DNA of 64,000 nt from positions 1 to 64,000 of the forward strand of contig JAWPHD010007110.1 in assembly GCA_037043455.1 (NCBI GenBank). The letters run 5' to 3'. The first letter of the stretch is position 1. Each line of letters starts with the position of its first letter. A program made the position numbers and the translations under genes. This document shows, piece by piece, positions 13,034 through 25,022 of the stretch. The DNA is from Cyrtodaria siliqua (Eukaryota > Mollusca > Bivalvia > Adapedonta > Hiatellidae). Under the pieces are notes generated by a model. The model ran no database searches, had not been told where the DNA came from, and was given only the letters and a program-made list of their open reading frames with translations.

Positions 13034-13211
13034 GCTTCAACAACATAGAAGTAAGATAAAATGTGTAGTTGATTAAAACATATAGATGTACTTTATGAAC
13101 CCTGGGTACAGCATTTAACAAAGACAAGTGTACCTCGTTGAAAGTTCTTGTATTGAAAATGTCAACATACATATTAACTGCACAATAAGTCATTGCTGTG
13201 ACCGCGAAAAA
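13030..13211 (+). repeat. Local duplicate of about 180 bp, unit 1
   Basis: Matches 14128-14309 with scattered differences, both ending at GACCGCGAAAAAC. A minus-strand open frame across it (13020-13325) is probably not a gene. Confidence 0.8.
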
Positions 13212-14127
13212 CTGGCGCCACCATGAGGAAATCTCGAATGTGGATTGCTGTAAAGCCTGGTGAAGCCGTGACGGAAAAACCTGTCTGAAACCCTTGAAGT
13301 CTCGGTGTTCTGAAAATATAAACATGAAAAAGCCTGCAATATTGTTTTTAATAATAGGCGAGGGTGGTGGGTTTATATTGCAAATACTGATAAAATTAAT
13401 TTTTTGTACCTCATAAATTACTGAATGATATATAGGGTCCTATAGAAACCACAGCGTCCGAACGCAATGGCATCGTAGGTCCGTACTGTACTGCAAACAA
13501 GGACTTGCAACTTCAATGAAAGAGACAAAAAACAACAGAAAGGGTGGTGAAGACAGGGTTACCGACTTGGAACGGTCAGTAGGCAATAAGGCCTACTGGT
13601 TAGCTTGAATCGATTATATATGCGCACAATCCTCGCTATTATCCTGTCTTCAGTGCCCAAATAGACAAGACAGTGTAAACAAAACTACATCCCATCAAAA
13701 GGAAATCTCTAACAATAAAGTCCACATCCAGAGAAACTGACTAAAGATATACATACAAAAAAATAAACATCTCAGGATGTATCCAGAATCGTACTGAACA
13801 ACCATAGTAGTTGCAGCTAAAGAGAAAACCAATCTAGGGTACGACCATAAAACCCGAGAGACGAAAGCTCATGCACCCACCTCCCTTAGTTGGGGTGAAC
13901 CCTTTGTTCTATGAAACTGTCTGCAGACAGAGGAAGTGGTAATTAAGTTGCCGGTGTCATGTTATAAATTGCACCGACATAATGTTATACAATAAATGGC
14001 ATATGACCACTTAAATAATAGTAATAAAAGTAATTTGTCCTTTAAAGCACACATTCCATTATTACAGATGGATTTAGAACAATACAAGGCACTTTTTACA
14101 GATTATGTTTATTGGAATATATTGGGC

Positions 14128-14309
14128 TTCAACAAAATACAAGTAAGATCAAATGTGTAGTTAATTAAAACATATAGATATACTTTATGAACCATGGGTA
14201 CAACAATTCACAAAGACAAATGTACCTAATTGAAAGTTCTTGTATTAAAAATGTCAAAATTCTTATTAACTTCACAATAAATAATTGCTGTGACCGCGAA
14301 AAACATAAA
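14128..14309 (+). repeat. Local duplicate of about 180 bp, unit 2
   Basis: Second copy of 13030-13211. 13330-14127 between them is unique-looking non-coding DNA in which I see nothing. Confidence 0.8.
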
Positions 14310-14880
14310 CATATGTAAAAAAAGAAAAAACGAAACAACCTCAAATAGAGGAATTGGCTGACGCAATTGTCTCGCCAAAATATTAAACGCCTCAAATAGA
14401 GAGCGCGAAGAGAAAATATCTCAAATAGAGACTACCTCAAATAGAGAGCACACATACTCATCAAATAAAAGAAATAGGTGACGCAAATGTCTCGTCAATA
14501 TAAAACAAAAACGCCTCAAAACAGAGAACGCACAAAAAGAAAGCCTCAAATAGAGAATGAAATAGTATTACTAAGGCTGTGTGTAGCCAACATAAACATA
14601 TGTAAAAATAAATAACAGAAACAACCTCAAATAGAGGAATTGTCTGACACAGTTGTCTCGCCAAAATAAAAACCGAAAATGCCTCAAATAGACAGTGCAA
14701 AGAGAAAACGCCTCAAATAGACAGTGCAAAGAGAAAAAGCCTCAAATAAAGACTGCCTCAAATAGAGAGCACACATACTCTTCAAATAGAGGAAATGTCT
14801 CGTCAGTATAAAACAAAATCGCCTCAAAATAGAGAACGCACAAAAAGAAAGCCTCAAATAGAGACTGAAATAGTATTACT
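14305..14880 (+). repeat. CCTCAAATAGAG-rich array, about 290-bp tandem duplicate
   Basis: About twenty copies of CTCAAATAGAG or close variants, arranged in two higher-order units of about 285 bases (from 14305 and from 14590). The T-rich open frames on the minus strand are by-products. Confidence 0.8.
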
Positions 14881-17350
14881 AAGGCTGACTCCTTCCAATG
14901 TTGATTGTCCGGCATAGGTAAACGCCTTCATAATAATTGATGAGCCCACAATCCACACACGAGAACTTGTATCTGTAATACTTAAGACTCGATTCAACTA
15001 GGGGAACAATAGTTGAGCTCCTCGGTCGGAACTCTTGTAAGCTTTAGAGTCCCATCGCCCAAGCTCTCTGATAATGCCATCCAACATTTCATGACGTGAA
15101 CGAACCTCTAAATATGATTTAAGGCGATTGACAGGACATATCGTAGAGTTAATAGCTAGTATTATATAATCGTGCCAATACCCATTTGATCTTATTCGAA
15201 CATAGAAGCTTCATAATTGGAACTTCAGGAAAGATGCAGTAACTGGAGATGGGTGTTGTTATGCCCTGAACCAGCTGGTCCACGACTTAATAAGCTGTTT
15301 GACTTGACTCATGTGAATATAATATGATATGTGTTTTGGAATTTTGTGATGAATTGTAATTGATTTATGTAAGGAAGTGTTATATATACGCCTTCGCATT
15401 GTTCTTCTTTATATGTTTGCTCTATAATTATTAGTTGTATGTAATTGTGTGCGTATCATTATTTATATATACGCTCTCCTATACATGGAGGAAATAAAGA
15501 ACAATACACACGGAGAAAAGAAGCAGATGTGTATGCTACTTTTGCAAAGAATCAGAAGATGAGCTGTCTTCTTATGTAGACCAGTGCGTTCAGCACCACA
15601 ATGAGTGCACTTAGAGTACCGTTAATTACTGTCGGACGAGAAAACAGGAACTTACGTTATCAAACACGGCCCCATAAAGGGACTGGCGATGTACCTATTG
15701 AGATTATAACGTCTAAGCTCCCATAAACTGAACATTGAAACGTAGAGGTATGAAACCACTAATTATTTTCCCCATAGACACATTTGGACGCAAAGACGAT
15801 TAAAGTCGTGCTTAGCGGGTTAATGGTTAATCATGCTCTGAGGTCGCTGTCCCACTATGCCCTTGCATTAATTAAAAGGACGTAATAATCAATTCATTTT
15901 ATATTTCCAGCCATGATTTACAAAGAGTTCTAAGGGACAGTGAAAATTCTAATAAGGAATTATTTCCAAATAAGAGTATTATTTTTACTAAGTGTTTTTA
16001 CTAGGGGACCCCGGTGGGACGCTTCTTTGAGGCCGGAGATCGAGACTCACTGATGCCACTGGGTTACTTAGATATGTCATTGGCAAAACACTTCTCCTTG
16101 CATCGTTCGTCGAATGCTTCCCCTCTCTCATATGTGTCTGTGTTTGTGGTGGGGTGGGGGCTGGGAGTGAGGAGAGACAGTTTATGTGGGGTGGTTGGGG
16201 TGGGAGTGGGGAGTGTTTGCTCGGAATAGACTTGACAACGTTTTGATAAACCGTTAAACAACAATTGGCTATTTTAGTAAAAAGCGACATAGTTTGTAAC
16301 GATTTATTAGAGGCAATGAGCCATTACTTTAGTAGTGGTTTATTTTATTATGATTTGCAAATTTTTCGCGGACGTAATTATGGACAAGGACTGAATAACC
16401 ATTCATTTTAATTTTAATATAGGCGTTTTAAGATGTTTTACCGTACAGTGTAATCATTTAAACATGACTGAATATTATTGTTGTTGTTGTTGATCCTTTC
16501 ACATGTTTTTAAAACAAAATCAGTATTGTTCATTACTTTTGGGAACGTTTGACCCAAAGACAGGTAGAGTTTAATAATTTGTGCCCAGTTCCAAATGACC
16601 ATTGAAACATGCATTATGCTGTTTTTCGTTACTATCTTATTCGATATTTTTGGCAGGGTTACTTTAACTATATGCATTCTCTTTAAGCTTCTCTATGCTG
16701 TCTATAGAGCTGTGCTTATTTTCTACATTAAGTTATTGTATGGAACTGAGAAATGGACATCGTTGCACATGTACTTTCAATGTGTACAAATATTATGTTA
16801 TAAGAACATGTGAAATAAGATATGTTTAAACCAATGTGATAGATGTTGCGACTTAAACAATGCATAAAACCGGGCCACAAGAATACAAAGGGACAGTGTC
16901 GTTGAGAACTATTGCCCATCCAGCAAATGTTACAAACACTGCTTCGACGTAGTCAACGAAACATAACATAATGCGTGTTTCAGTGGTCATGGTGACATTT
17001 GGAACTGGTCACAAATTAGTAAACTTTGCCAGTCTTTTGGTCAACAGAAGGCTGTAGAGCAGTCACCAAGGTCGAGTTCTTTAAAAGCACACTCTCCGTT
17101 TACAGACCACATGTTCTTCTACAGTCAAAGGGTACATACGTCCCAGTACAATCGTACTAGTGATAACAATTAACCTGCACATACGTTTCATTTCTTCACA
17201 AAATAATTACAACTGTTATAAACTGTATCATTTGTTCGCTAATTAATGCTGTCCGTTGTATATTTGGTTATTGTTTCCATTTTTTTTTATATTGTTTCAA
17301 TACATTGCGTTTGTTAATGGTTCAGTTTCAGCTTCAAATCATCCAACATA
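14881..17350. other. Intergenic region downstream of gene 1
   Basis: No supported gene. It contains a possible solo LTR (15252-15513), a short piece of the dispersed TIR family near 15748 (GGTATGAAACCACTAATTAT) and a G/T-rich stretch at 16130-16215 with meaningless open frames on both strands. Confidence 0.6.
15252..15513 (+). repeat. Possible solo LTR
   Basis: Starts TGTTGTTATGCCCTGAACC, has TATATATACGCC motifs, an AATAAAGAACAAT polyadenylation-like signal near the end, and ends in ACACA. No target duplication or internal element is visible, so this is weak. Confidence 0.25.

Positions 17351-17352
<2 letters not shown>

Positions 17353-17384
<32 letters not shown>
17353..17384 (+). repeat. 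TC dinucleotide microsatellite
   Basis: About 16 CT units, 57 bases past the gene 1 stop codon and so probably in its 3' UTR or just beyond. Confidence 0.95.
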
Positions 17385-17386
<2 letters not shown>

Positions 17387-17441
17387 AAATGTTCAGTTAA
17401 TTAAATGACCAGTTGAATACATGATCGTTTAACTCATGAAA

Positions 17442-17816
17442 TTAGCTCTCTCCATTTATTATATTCTCTAGGAGATAATTGACATTACCGATCATCGTAT
17501 CCAGTTTCAATTTAGTGTAAATTATGACATTAGCCGTATAGTTGATAATTTCCCACTCTTCCCTCATGTTCACGACTGCACGCAGCAAGCAATCGGTGAG
17601 CTGAAATATTCCGTCCTTATGCAAATGACCAAGTTTTAACACCGGTTCAATGTGGCACATCAGTTCTTGTAACGTATCTTCAAGAATCGCTAGATTTCTC
17701 TCATGGAATTGTCTTAGACGATCATCGGCAGACATGATGCCACTGAAGTGATGAACTGCGTGTATCGCCATTGATACATTTTGAAGTTGTCGGTAACTTG
17801 TTTGCAGAAACGAATC
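17442..17816 (-). CDS. Gene 1 coding exon 4 (last exon, helices B-D region, stop)
   Basis: 375 nt including TAA. The acceptor is TATATAATTCCAG before GATTCG. It encodes residues 93-216, with the N105-V-S sequon followed by V113-H114, then the L137-x3-L141-x-E-L-M-C146 block shared with gene 2. No clear AATAAA is seen in the next few hundred bases; a TC microsatellite lies 57 bases beyond the stop. Confidence 0.85.
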   Translation of the reverse strand, partial: DSFLQTSYRQLQNVSMAIHAVHHFSGIMSADDRLRQFHERNLAILEDTLQELMCHIEPVLKLGHLHKDGIFQLTDCLLRAVVNMREEWEIINYTANVIIYTKLKLDTMIGNVNYLLENIINGES

Positions 17817-20800
17817 CTGGAATTATATACATACTTGTATATTTAATTGAAAGTTTAATTTTAGAGGAAAATGTTTGAATATAAAGCTGATTCTATAAAC
17901 TACTGTCATGTTATGTTAATGTTTAATGATAATATCAGCCATATTGTAGGTGGGTCAGTAGGTGTGATTTTTTGTATAATTCTACAGCGAACTCAATGTT
18001 TGATTGTAGGGTCACACTGTTTAAAACATAATATACCTACCTACCTACCCAAAATTTCAAATAAGGGTCGGGAAAAGGAAAACATCAATAGTTTTAAGTA
18101 TGGCCTAGGCCTAAACGTATTTTAAAATCATTAAAACAGTTAAACTAACACTAACAAGATATTTTCGTTGGAAGAACTCACTGGACATCTTCACGAATTA
18201 GTTTATCCCTGACATTTTATCGAAGAGATGCAAAATATAAATGTACTTACCATTGGTTCAAAGGGAGGCAAACCAATCACAAAAAAGTCCTCCATACTTG
18301 AAAGACTATTTGACATAGCCTGAAAATAAAATATTTTGATACAAATATACGTCCAGTAATAAATACGGCATCTAAATACCATATATGCATCGACATTCGC
18401 TCACCGCTTTGGTGTGGCAGTAAGTTCAATTTACAGCGTGCAGTCTATATAAACGCGTTTTGTTTACAATTAAATGCATGAATCCATATTGTAAAGACAA
18501 ATATTTAAAGTAAGTTAAATATAATACGATTGGTATTTAATTAAATCTATAACAATGTTGCATTATGTATATGAGCATTAAGTTAACTCGTTTAAAGAAT
18601 TGTAATGTTGTTAAGTAACACAAACTCCAAAAAACACTTTCTGAATTATTACTATATATAAACAGTAGAACCATACCCCCATTATCGTCATTATTATCGT
18701 ATACAACATCCCCTCATATCAATACTGCTGTACGATATATCGCATACATTATCAATGCTGCTTACGAAATATCGTATACAACAACCCCTCATATCAATGA
18801 TGCTGTACCATATGTCGTATACAACATCTCATATCAATGCTGCTGTACGGTATATCGTAAACAACATCCCCTCATATCAATGCTGCTGTACAATATATCG
18901 TATACAATATTAATGCTGCTGTACGATATACCGTATACAACATCCCCTTATATCAATGCTGCTGTACCATATATCGTATACAACATCTTATATCAATATT
19001 GCTGTACGATATATCGTAAACAACATCCCCTCATATCAATGCTTCTGTACGAATATATCGTATAAACCTTTCCCTCATATCAAGGCTGCTTTGCGATATA
19101 TTTCCTTACTCTCGTAATAAACTTACTGTCGTAATAAATAGTGGTGTACGCTAAATAATATACAATTTATTACAATTCACGTCATGAATGTTACTGTATT
19201 TCATATAGGTATTATACCACTAATTATTTTCCCCATAGACAACAATGTTAAAGAGTCACATATTAATGATTTGCTGCAAATTCAACTCAAGTATGAATAA
19301 TGCAGCAGTGTAATGTTCATATAGAAAACTAATTTTCCACTTGAAAAATCACCAGAAAAGGTGGGGTCACAAGACATGTAAGAAAGTTCTTGTTTGTTTA
19401 CTAAACAGCCCAAGGGTACAGCTGTTTTCATTGATTGAATGTTTTCATAAAATGTAAGCATATAGGGTCGAAATTTCGAAAATGTTCATCAGTGATCCAG
19501 TAAAACTTATTAATACGCTTCTTAGACATACTACCAAAAAATCGTGCCCGTTTTCATCAAAAAAGGAGGGATTACTTTTTATTATAGGAACTACATTCGA
19601 CTACACCTCTACACATCGTAGGCTTCTACACCTCGTAGGCTTACATGTAATTAGTGGTGGTAAACCTATAGTAAAAATCTCCCAATTTTCTTTATCAATA
19701 TCGTTGTACGATATATCGTAACAACTTTTCTACTTTGCGTCTATTGGGTAACATATATACATGAAATATAAATATCTAATACATGCTGAAACTGGTACTA
19801 AAATGCACGGTTATGGTTGAACAACATATTCCCTAGGTTCAGAGAACACTTGCTATTTACAATTTAGTAAGAACTTGCGGTTCAACTAATCCAAATGTTG
19901 GTTAGGGTGTCGTCTACTTTCGTATACTGACTCAGAGGGTTCGAGTCCAGTATAAAGCAGCACTTTTCTAAACCAAACTAAACTACGGGAATCATCTGAT
20001 CGGTTCCTACCATTACGCAATTAGGCATAAGAGTACTGTCCATCATAATATAGAGGCTATGGAATCTTAACCGAGAGGGAAGGATCGTAGCGACCGACAG
20101 CGGTTTCTTAACGAAACTAACCCGCCAAATAACGGCAAAATTACACAACAAAACTCTATCCAGGCGTTCAGGTCCTATAATAATGTATATGTTCCGATTG
20201 GAAGTATAGGATTGTTCACGGGTTCTTAAAATACCCGTGATTGAATATGTGTAAAATGAATTATGAGTTGGTAACTCTTAATTCAATTCTCCCGTTTTAG
20301 GGTTTGGCCTGGCTGGTTAAAGCCGTTTATATTGTGTTAACGGAGTTTGAATTATCAGAATATGTTATATACCTCGTCATCAGTAGGTTTATAAACGCTG
20401 TGCATATATTATAAACTTTGGCTTTTGTTGGCGGGATATCTACTTTAATGGTGAAGAATTCTCTTCATAGACTATAGATCATACTTAGTGTTTACCATAG
20501 GTTTTATCGATAGTCTCTGTATAGGTCACGCTCTTAATCACGAATACTGCTTGCAGTAACATCTTCAAGAATAAAAGGTGGAAGTATTTGAAAATCTGAG
20601 GCAACTGATTGATTGAAAAAGTTGGGTAAACACGAAATGATATAAGTCTAAAATGCACTTACCCAAGCCATAGCCCATTTGTTTACTTCCGATACTGTAC
20701 GTTCCAGCTCCCCCCTCAGTGTTAGAAGTTGACAGGCCTTAAATCCTTGCTCGACCCGCCGCCTGTGGTTATTGTGGGATGAGCACGTTTCACACGTGTC

Positions 20801-21954
20801 GATAGAAAACATTTTCGCTTTCGAAAAACATGGCATCCATAGCAGTACAACTGTTTGAAATAAAATCAAAATAAATGATTTCTAACATGTGATGTCGTAT
20901 GGTAAAACTTATTTAGAGGTATTGTTCTACTATTATTTGTTTGTTTGTTTGTTATTTACCTCTTTGAAAATATGTAGGGTTAGAGGTTAGGGGGCAAGGC
21001 ATGAATCATATCCTTCTTTAAATCGGAGTGACACATCTATAGATCAGTAACAAACCAAATACTAGTACCTGATTCACCGCACCAAACAAATGTTTAGTAG
21101 GAGAAAAAACAAAAAGACAATTTCTTCGTTTAACATAATGTTGTTTCTTTTTAAACAGATAATTTGTTCAACATATGTAGAAGTTGTCATACTCTGTGGA
21201 CTTGTATACATTATCGATCTATTGCGAAGAAATATAGTTATCTCAATTCTAGTCCTCTTTTCCCGCAAATTACACATTCACATAACACAAATAAAACCAG
21301 TATTGTATAGTAATGCGGCGTAAATCAAACGTGTTTTAATTATAGTAAGGTACGTTATTGGCAATGTAACGTTTTTTAATACAATTTACGTATTTATACG
21401 GCAAGGTACATGTCGAGCAACAAATGGGACTTCTACGTCCATTTCCGTAATAGACGGTGTTTACCGGTTACAGTACCGATTGACGCGGACCGCATTCGGA
21501 TAAATATTCACCACGGAAAATATTGTTTAGCTGACGGAAAATCTATGTCAGAATAAGCTGAATACTTGACTTTTGCCATAACCAGCAAACCTTCAAATCT
21601 AGTTTTTCTGCATTAATAAATATGGTATATGATAAAATGAAGAAATTAAGAAATAAATATTCTGAAAAAAACTCGCAGTATATAATTAATGTATAATAGA
21701 TAGATATGTTCTAAGAAAATGCCTTTTCAATTATGACCCTATACGGAAATATAGGGGCGACTACGTGACAGCTTTCACCCACTGATTTTGTAAGAAAAAT
21801 ATACTATATATCGATAATATTATCACTATTACTAAATATTACTGTATTTTTTTTTTTTAAACCTATTATATCTGCGAGAAATGCAAAATGATATGGTAAC
21901 ACGTTGTCGACACATTACGATAACTTCTTTCTTACCTACAATCTGTATAAACAT
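17442..21954 (-). CDS. Gene 1: spliced gene for a secreted helical, cytokine-like protein (216 aa, 4 coding exons)
   Basis: Coding exons in transcript order are 21936-21954, 20663-20850, 18251-18319 and 17442-17816, joined in phases 1, 0 and 0 with GT..AG introns. The start MFIQIVVVLLWMPCFSKA is a typical signal peptide split between exons 1 and 2. The mature part is helix-rich: about residues 36-69, 93-118, 124-155 and 160-212. N-glycosylation sequons are N105-V-S and N184-Y-T. Cysteines of the mature chain are 26, 29, 46, 146 and 168. It ends in TAA at 17442. No domain is recognised by sequence alone. Length, secretion, four predicted helices and exon layout resemble long-chain helical cytokines (IL-6 type), which is inference. 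It is a diverged paralogue of the gene at 42372-48802. A TATA-like box lies about 70 bases upstream of the ATG. The gene model is strong; the function is tentative. Confidence 0.78.
18251..18319 (-). CDS. Gene 1 coding exon 3 (69 nt, interhelix segment)
   Basis: Exactly 23 codons, phase 0 at both ends. Acceptor TTTTATTTTCAG and donor GTAAGTAC are both near-consensus. It encodes residues 70-92 with a V-I-G-L-P-P-F segment. The GLP recurs at the same place in the paralogous 78-nt exon of gene 2. Confidence 0.82.
18700..19085 (+). repeat. About 43-bp minisatellite in gene 1 intron 2
   Basis: About nine units of ATCAATGCTGCTGTACGATA, TATCGTATACAACATCCCCT and CAT. Each unit holds a small palindrome, TACGATATATCGTA. 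Confidence 0.85.
19213..19660. mobile_element. MITE-like element in gene 1 intron 2
   Basis: Inverted ends TACCACTAATTA and TAATTAGTGGTGGTA. The interior (AATGATTTGCTGC, GATCCAGTAAAAC, GGATTACTTTTTATTATAGG) is shared with 47066-47365 in gene 2 intron 2. Confidence 0.7.
19895..19975 (+). repeat. tRNA-like SINE head, candidate
   Basis: GTTAGGGTGTCGTC resembles an A box, and GGGTTCGAGTCC, some 37 bases later, a B box. No acceptor stem is evident, so it is not a functional tRNA. Confidence 0.4.
20105..20340 (+). repeat. Dispersed repeat of about 230 bp, copy 1 (gene 1 intron 2)
   Basis: Contains CCGCCAAATAACGGCAAAAT and TTTGGCCTGGCTGGTTAAAG. It matches the complement of 46695-46905 and 55905-56130. 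Confidence 0.75.
20663..20850 (-). CDS. Gene 1 coding exon 2 (rest of signal peptide, helix A region)
   Basis: 188 nt. The acceptor is preceded by TTTATTTCAAACAG and the donor is GTAAGTGC. It encodes VVLLWMPCFSKA, a Cys-x2-Cys (26, 29), a basic RRR, Cys46 and then an amphipathic stretch ending in W69. It ends in phase 0. Confidence 0.82.
21936..21954 (-). CDS. Gene 1 coding exon 1 (start of signal peptide)
   Basis: Nineteen coding bases encode MFIQIV plus one base of the next codon (phase 1). The donor is GTAAGAAAG, a strong consensus. Joining to exon 2 gives GTT and an uninterrupted hydrophobic stretch, which is what supports this tiny exon. Confidence 0.72.
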
Positions 21955-22914
21955 ATTTGCTTATTAAATAAATATAAATTTTGAGTTATAATTTAAAGTA
22001 ATTAAAGTTTGCTTGATGCAGTCTATTTTATACTTTATTTTGTGGAGTTTTGTTAAATCCAATTACAGTATGATCATTTTCACCTGGTAATGTTCGGAAT
22101 TGGTCTCTGGTTTTGTTATCGGTATCACTCCGCAGAAAGTCAGCATTTTAAACCAATAGTATTGGGTTCTTTTCTTTTTATATTAGTAATTTATCATTTA
22201 ATCTAATTAGGTTTACTTAATTAATGAGTATTCAATATAAGATTGCTTTGAGGTGTCATGAGTCAAGTATGATACTCGATTGTTCTAATGTTTGAAATCC
22301 TAACCATATCCGCTTTACATTCTAAAATGTATACAGTTTCTTCATTCAATGGTATCACGCAACATTGCAATTAACGGCGATAATTATAATTAACAGTAAA
22401 TAGTAGATGTTAAACAATATTTTGTTCCTATAAATATGCACAGACAGCGTGGATTTAAAAAAAATGTGCACATTAGCATATATAAACCGTCTTTTAAGCT
22501 ACAGAGTCTATATGTTTCAGCCGGATGTGCTCTCCTGGTGCATTCGAAAGTAGTTCTGTATTAAAGAGTGCTAATCTTTTTCTTTCTTTAAAAACCTTTT
22601 TTTAGTGCAGTTTTTATTATTTTTTGGCTGTAACTGTAATCTGGACATGCTGTTGATATTTGAAAATGTAGCTCATCATGTTTTTGACGTTTTTTTCTTG
22701 TATCACCTGTTTTGAGAAAATATCACGTAAAGTCTCCATTCAGACATCGTTTAATTCAATCTAGACGCAGAGTGTTTCCTTCTATAAGTAAGTACAATGC
22801 TAAGAGGTGCATATGTGCAATTATTTATATTGCAAGTCCACCATTAAATCAACATTTAATGGTTCAAATGTAGATTGACGTACTTCTCACGTCATTTATG
22901 TTTTGACTTGAAAT
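21955..22914. other. Upstream region of gene 1
   Basis: AT-rich, with no open frame worth calling and no repeat recognised. It holds the TATA-like box at 22025-22032 and presumably the promoter of gene 1. Confidence 0.5.
22025..22032 (-). promoter_or_regulatory. TATA-like box for gene 1
   Basis: On the minus strand the sequence reads GTATAAAATAG, a good TATA box 71-78 bases upstream of the gene 1 ATG. If used, the transcription start would fall about 45 bases before the ATG, giving a short 5' leader. In an AT-rich region this could be chance. Confidence 0.4.
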
Positions 22915-24110
22915 GCACCACGTTGTGGTATACAATATGTTGGACTACGACTAACAGGTCGTTCCTTAAAAGTTCGATTCCGTGAGCATATAATGCATGC
23001 ATTCCCAAAAAGTTAAAGAATTACCTGTACCAACACTGCCGTCCGTCAGGTCATAGTTTTAACAACGTCACTGTTCAACCTCTTGAATATATAATTTATG
23101 ATAATGATGCAACCAAAAACATTAAAATAAAAATTAGACATATAGCAGAACTAAACTGGATGAACAAATTGCAGACACCATTTCCACTGGGCCTTAATGA
23201 TAATATTTATTAACAAGGAAATATTTCAAAAGAGCCTTATATTGACATTTTTGCTATATGTTCCATTCGAAAGCGTAACTCTAGGTCTCATGGTTGTAGA
23301 CGTAATGGTATCATCAAATGGAAATCGCGTATTACTGTTTACATACTATTTTTAAACAGTCTGGAAAGCACTCAATGCTTTCTTGTCCCACCTCTCTATC
23401 CACTTCTTCACAGTTCTTAAGCCATGTATTGTTTTATGAACATGTTTATGTTTATTTAAATCGAAATCAATACACAACAATAGATATTTACATTTCACAC
23501 ATTGCAATATCTGTGAAAAGTAAGAATAAGATTATATTTGATGACGTAGAAAACTTTGAACAGGTAAATTAATCCACAGGTAAATGTATGTATCAATTAT
23601 CTGGCAATAGTTGTGCAGCTATACAATTCAGATTTACCTCATTTCCCCGTGCAGTCACGCTATGGTAAAAGTAGTAACTACGTCATGCAAATAATACTTA
23701 TTGGTAAATACAACTTAGTAGCGATTTGAAATATATGTTTCACTCCGGGACTATCAAGAAATGTTCAGTTACGTTTAAGAGTTAAATTTGTTAATTGATA
23801 ATACTACAAAAAGGGTGGCCATTTGTCTTTAAGCCGACTGACGAGAAAGCAGACACAGTTTTCTTCCGAACACATCCTTTGTATAACACTGCTTCCACAA
23901 TTCAAAGCTATACGCAGCATATTCTCCGTCTCCAAATTGACAAGGAGTCTGAACATTTTCGAAAATAATTTTATTGATATACCAAGAATTTTTCGAGATA
24001 ATCGTGTTGTTGATTTTATTCCTAAATATTTCAAAAATTCCGAAAATCCTATAATTTGTTATAAGTACAATAGGCCATTGTTTTTTTGTATTAATATATA
24101 CACAAGCATC
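22915..24110 (+). pseudogene. Penelope-like retroelement relic, C-terminal GIY-YIG region
   Basis: Broken frames encode CGIQYVGL..GRSLKVRFREH (22924-23010), the core of a GIY-YIG endonuclease. After a stop and frameshift comes HCRPSGHSFNNVTV to W-M-N-K-L-Q-T-P-F-P-L-G-L-N (23028-23213), then RKRNSRSHGCRRNG (about 23268-23310). A C-terminal segment follows, with F-I-D-I-P-R-I-F-R-D and PKYFKNSENPIICYKYNRP (23940-24075). This order is the one I recall for GIY-YIG-bearing Penelope-like elements of invertebrates. At least two frameshifts or stops make it dead. The reverse transcriptase part is not present upstream, and the 3' tail may run to about 24400. Confidence 0.75.
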
Positions 24111-24449
24111 TTTGTGTTTTACTTATTATTATATATTAATGCTGCCTTGTTGGTTAGAGAATAGTTCATGGCGGGTATTTCTTTATTTACACTGCCCCGT
24201 TTTTTCCATATGACAGTATGGTAAGTGTGGTGTTTGGAGTACCCTAGAACCTGATTTAAACTCCCAGCGGCCTTTTTTGCCACTGACCATTCCAAGGCGG
24301 TAGCCCTATTGGCAACCCTTTGTGTTTGTGACGTCATATGCCTTTATTCTTTGTTAACATTGTCCTTTTGCTTGTTTTGGGTTTACTGTGTTCTCTGAAA
24401 GCTGCATTTTCCTGTTCGATTTTTATTCTTATTTTTTTACATGGTATGG

Positions 24450-25022
24450 TATTGTCTCCGTCAGTCCGTCCGTCCGTTAACAATTTGAATTCAACATAAA
24501 ACTCATGAAGGATTAATCATGAATATGTACTCATAGGCTGCACATGGGTCAAGGATGATCCTATGGTCCCTATTATTTTGAGGTCACTAGGGCATAGGTC
24601 ACGGTCAAGGGAACCCGACAGACGTTTAAAAACTGTTTCCGCATTCTACTACCTTTCTATCTAGAATCAACATATATATACAAATGGGGACTTCTGCGCT
24701 ATATAGCTGGTACCTTTCAGCCTAGGTTTTTGCAAATTCATAGACAGATTGCCCGTGGGGTTAAGATGATGCCTTTTGTTTTTGAGGTAACTATTTGTAC
24801 ACTTTAGGTCAAAAAGGTCAACTTCGCGGTGACCCGGCAGTAAAACAGTTTCCGCGTTATAATTCCAGTACCTTTCAATCTAGAATTAAGAAACGTTATA
24901 GATAGACTGCCCATGGAACAAAGATGATCCCTGTGTATAATGCTTCATTTCAGTCGGATATAAACTGAAAGAGGAATTGCGCAGGATGATTTATTGGATG
25001 GACGGACGGACGGACGTACTGA
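24450..25022. mobile_element. GTCCGTCC-ended repeat element with about 215-bp internal units
   Basis: The left end has CAGTCCGTCCGTCCGTT and the right end GGATGGACGGACGGACGGAC, which are inverted. The interior has about three degenerate units, each with AAGATGATCC and AGGTCA-type motifs. Copy A (37-175) has only the right part, which puts the duplication edge inside this element. Confidence 0.65.

Noticed and set aside
13020..13325. 101-codon minus-strand frame with an acceptor-like site at 13310
   Set aside because: Part of it is the 180-bp duplicate also found at 14128-14309, no clear donor or partner exon exists, and it shares no motif with genes 1 and 2.
16014..16290. Overlapping open frames on both strands
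   Set aside because: G/T-rich low-complexity sequence without domain or splice support.
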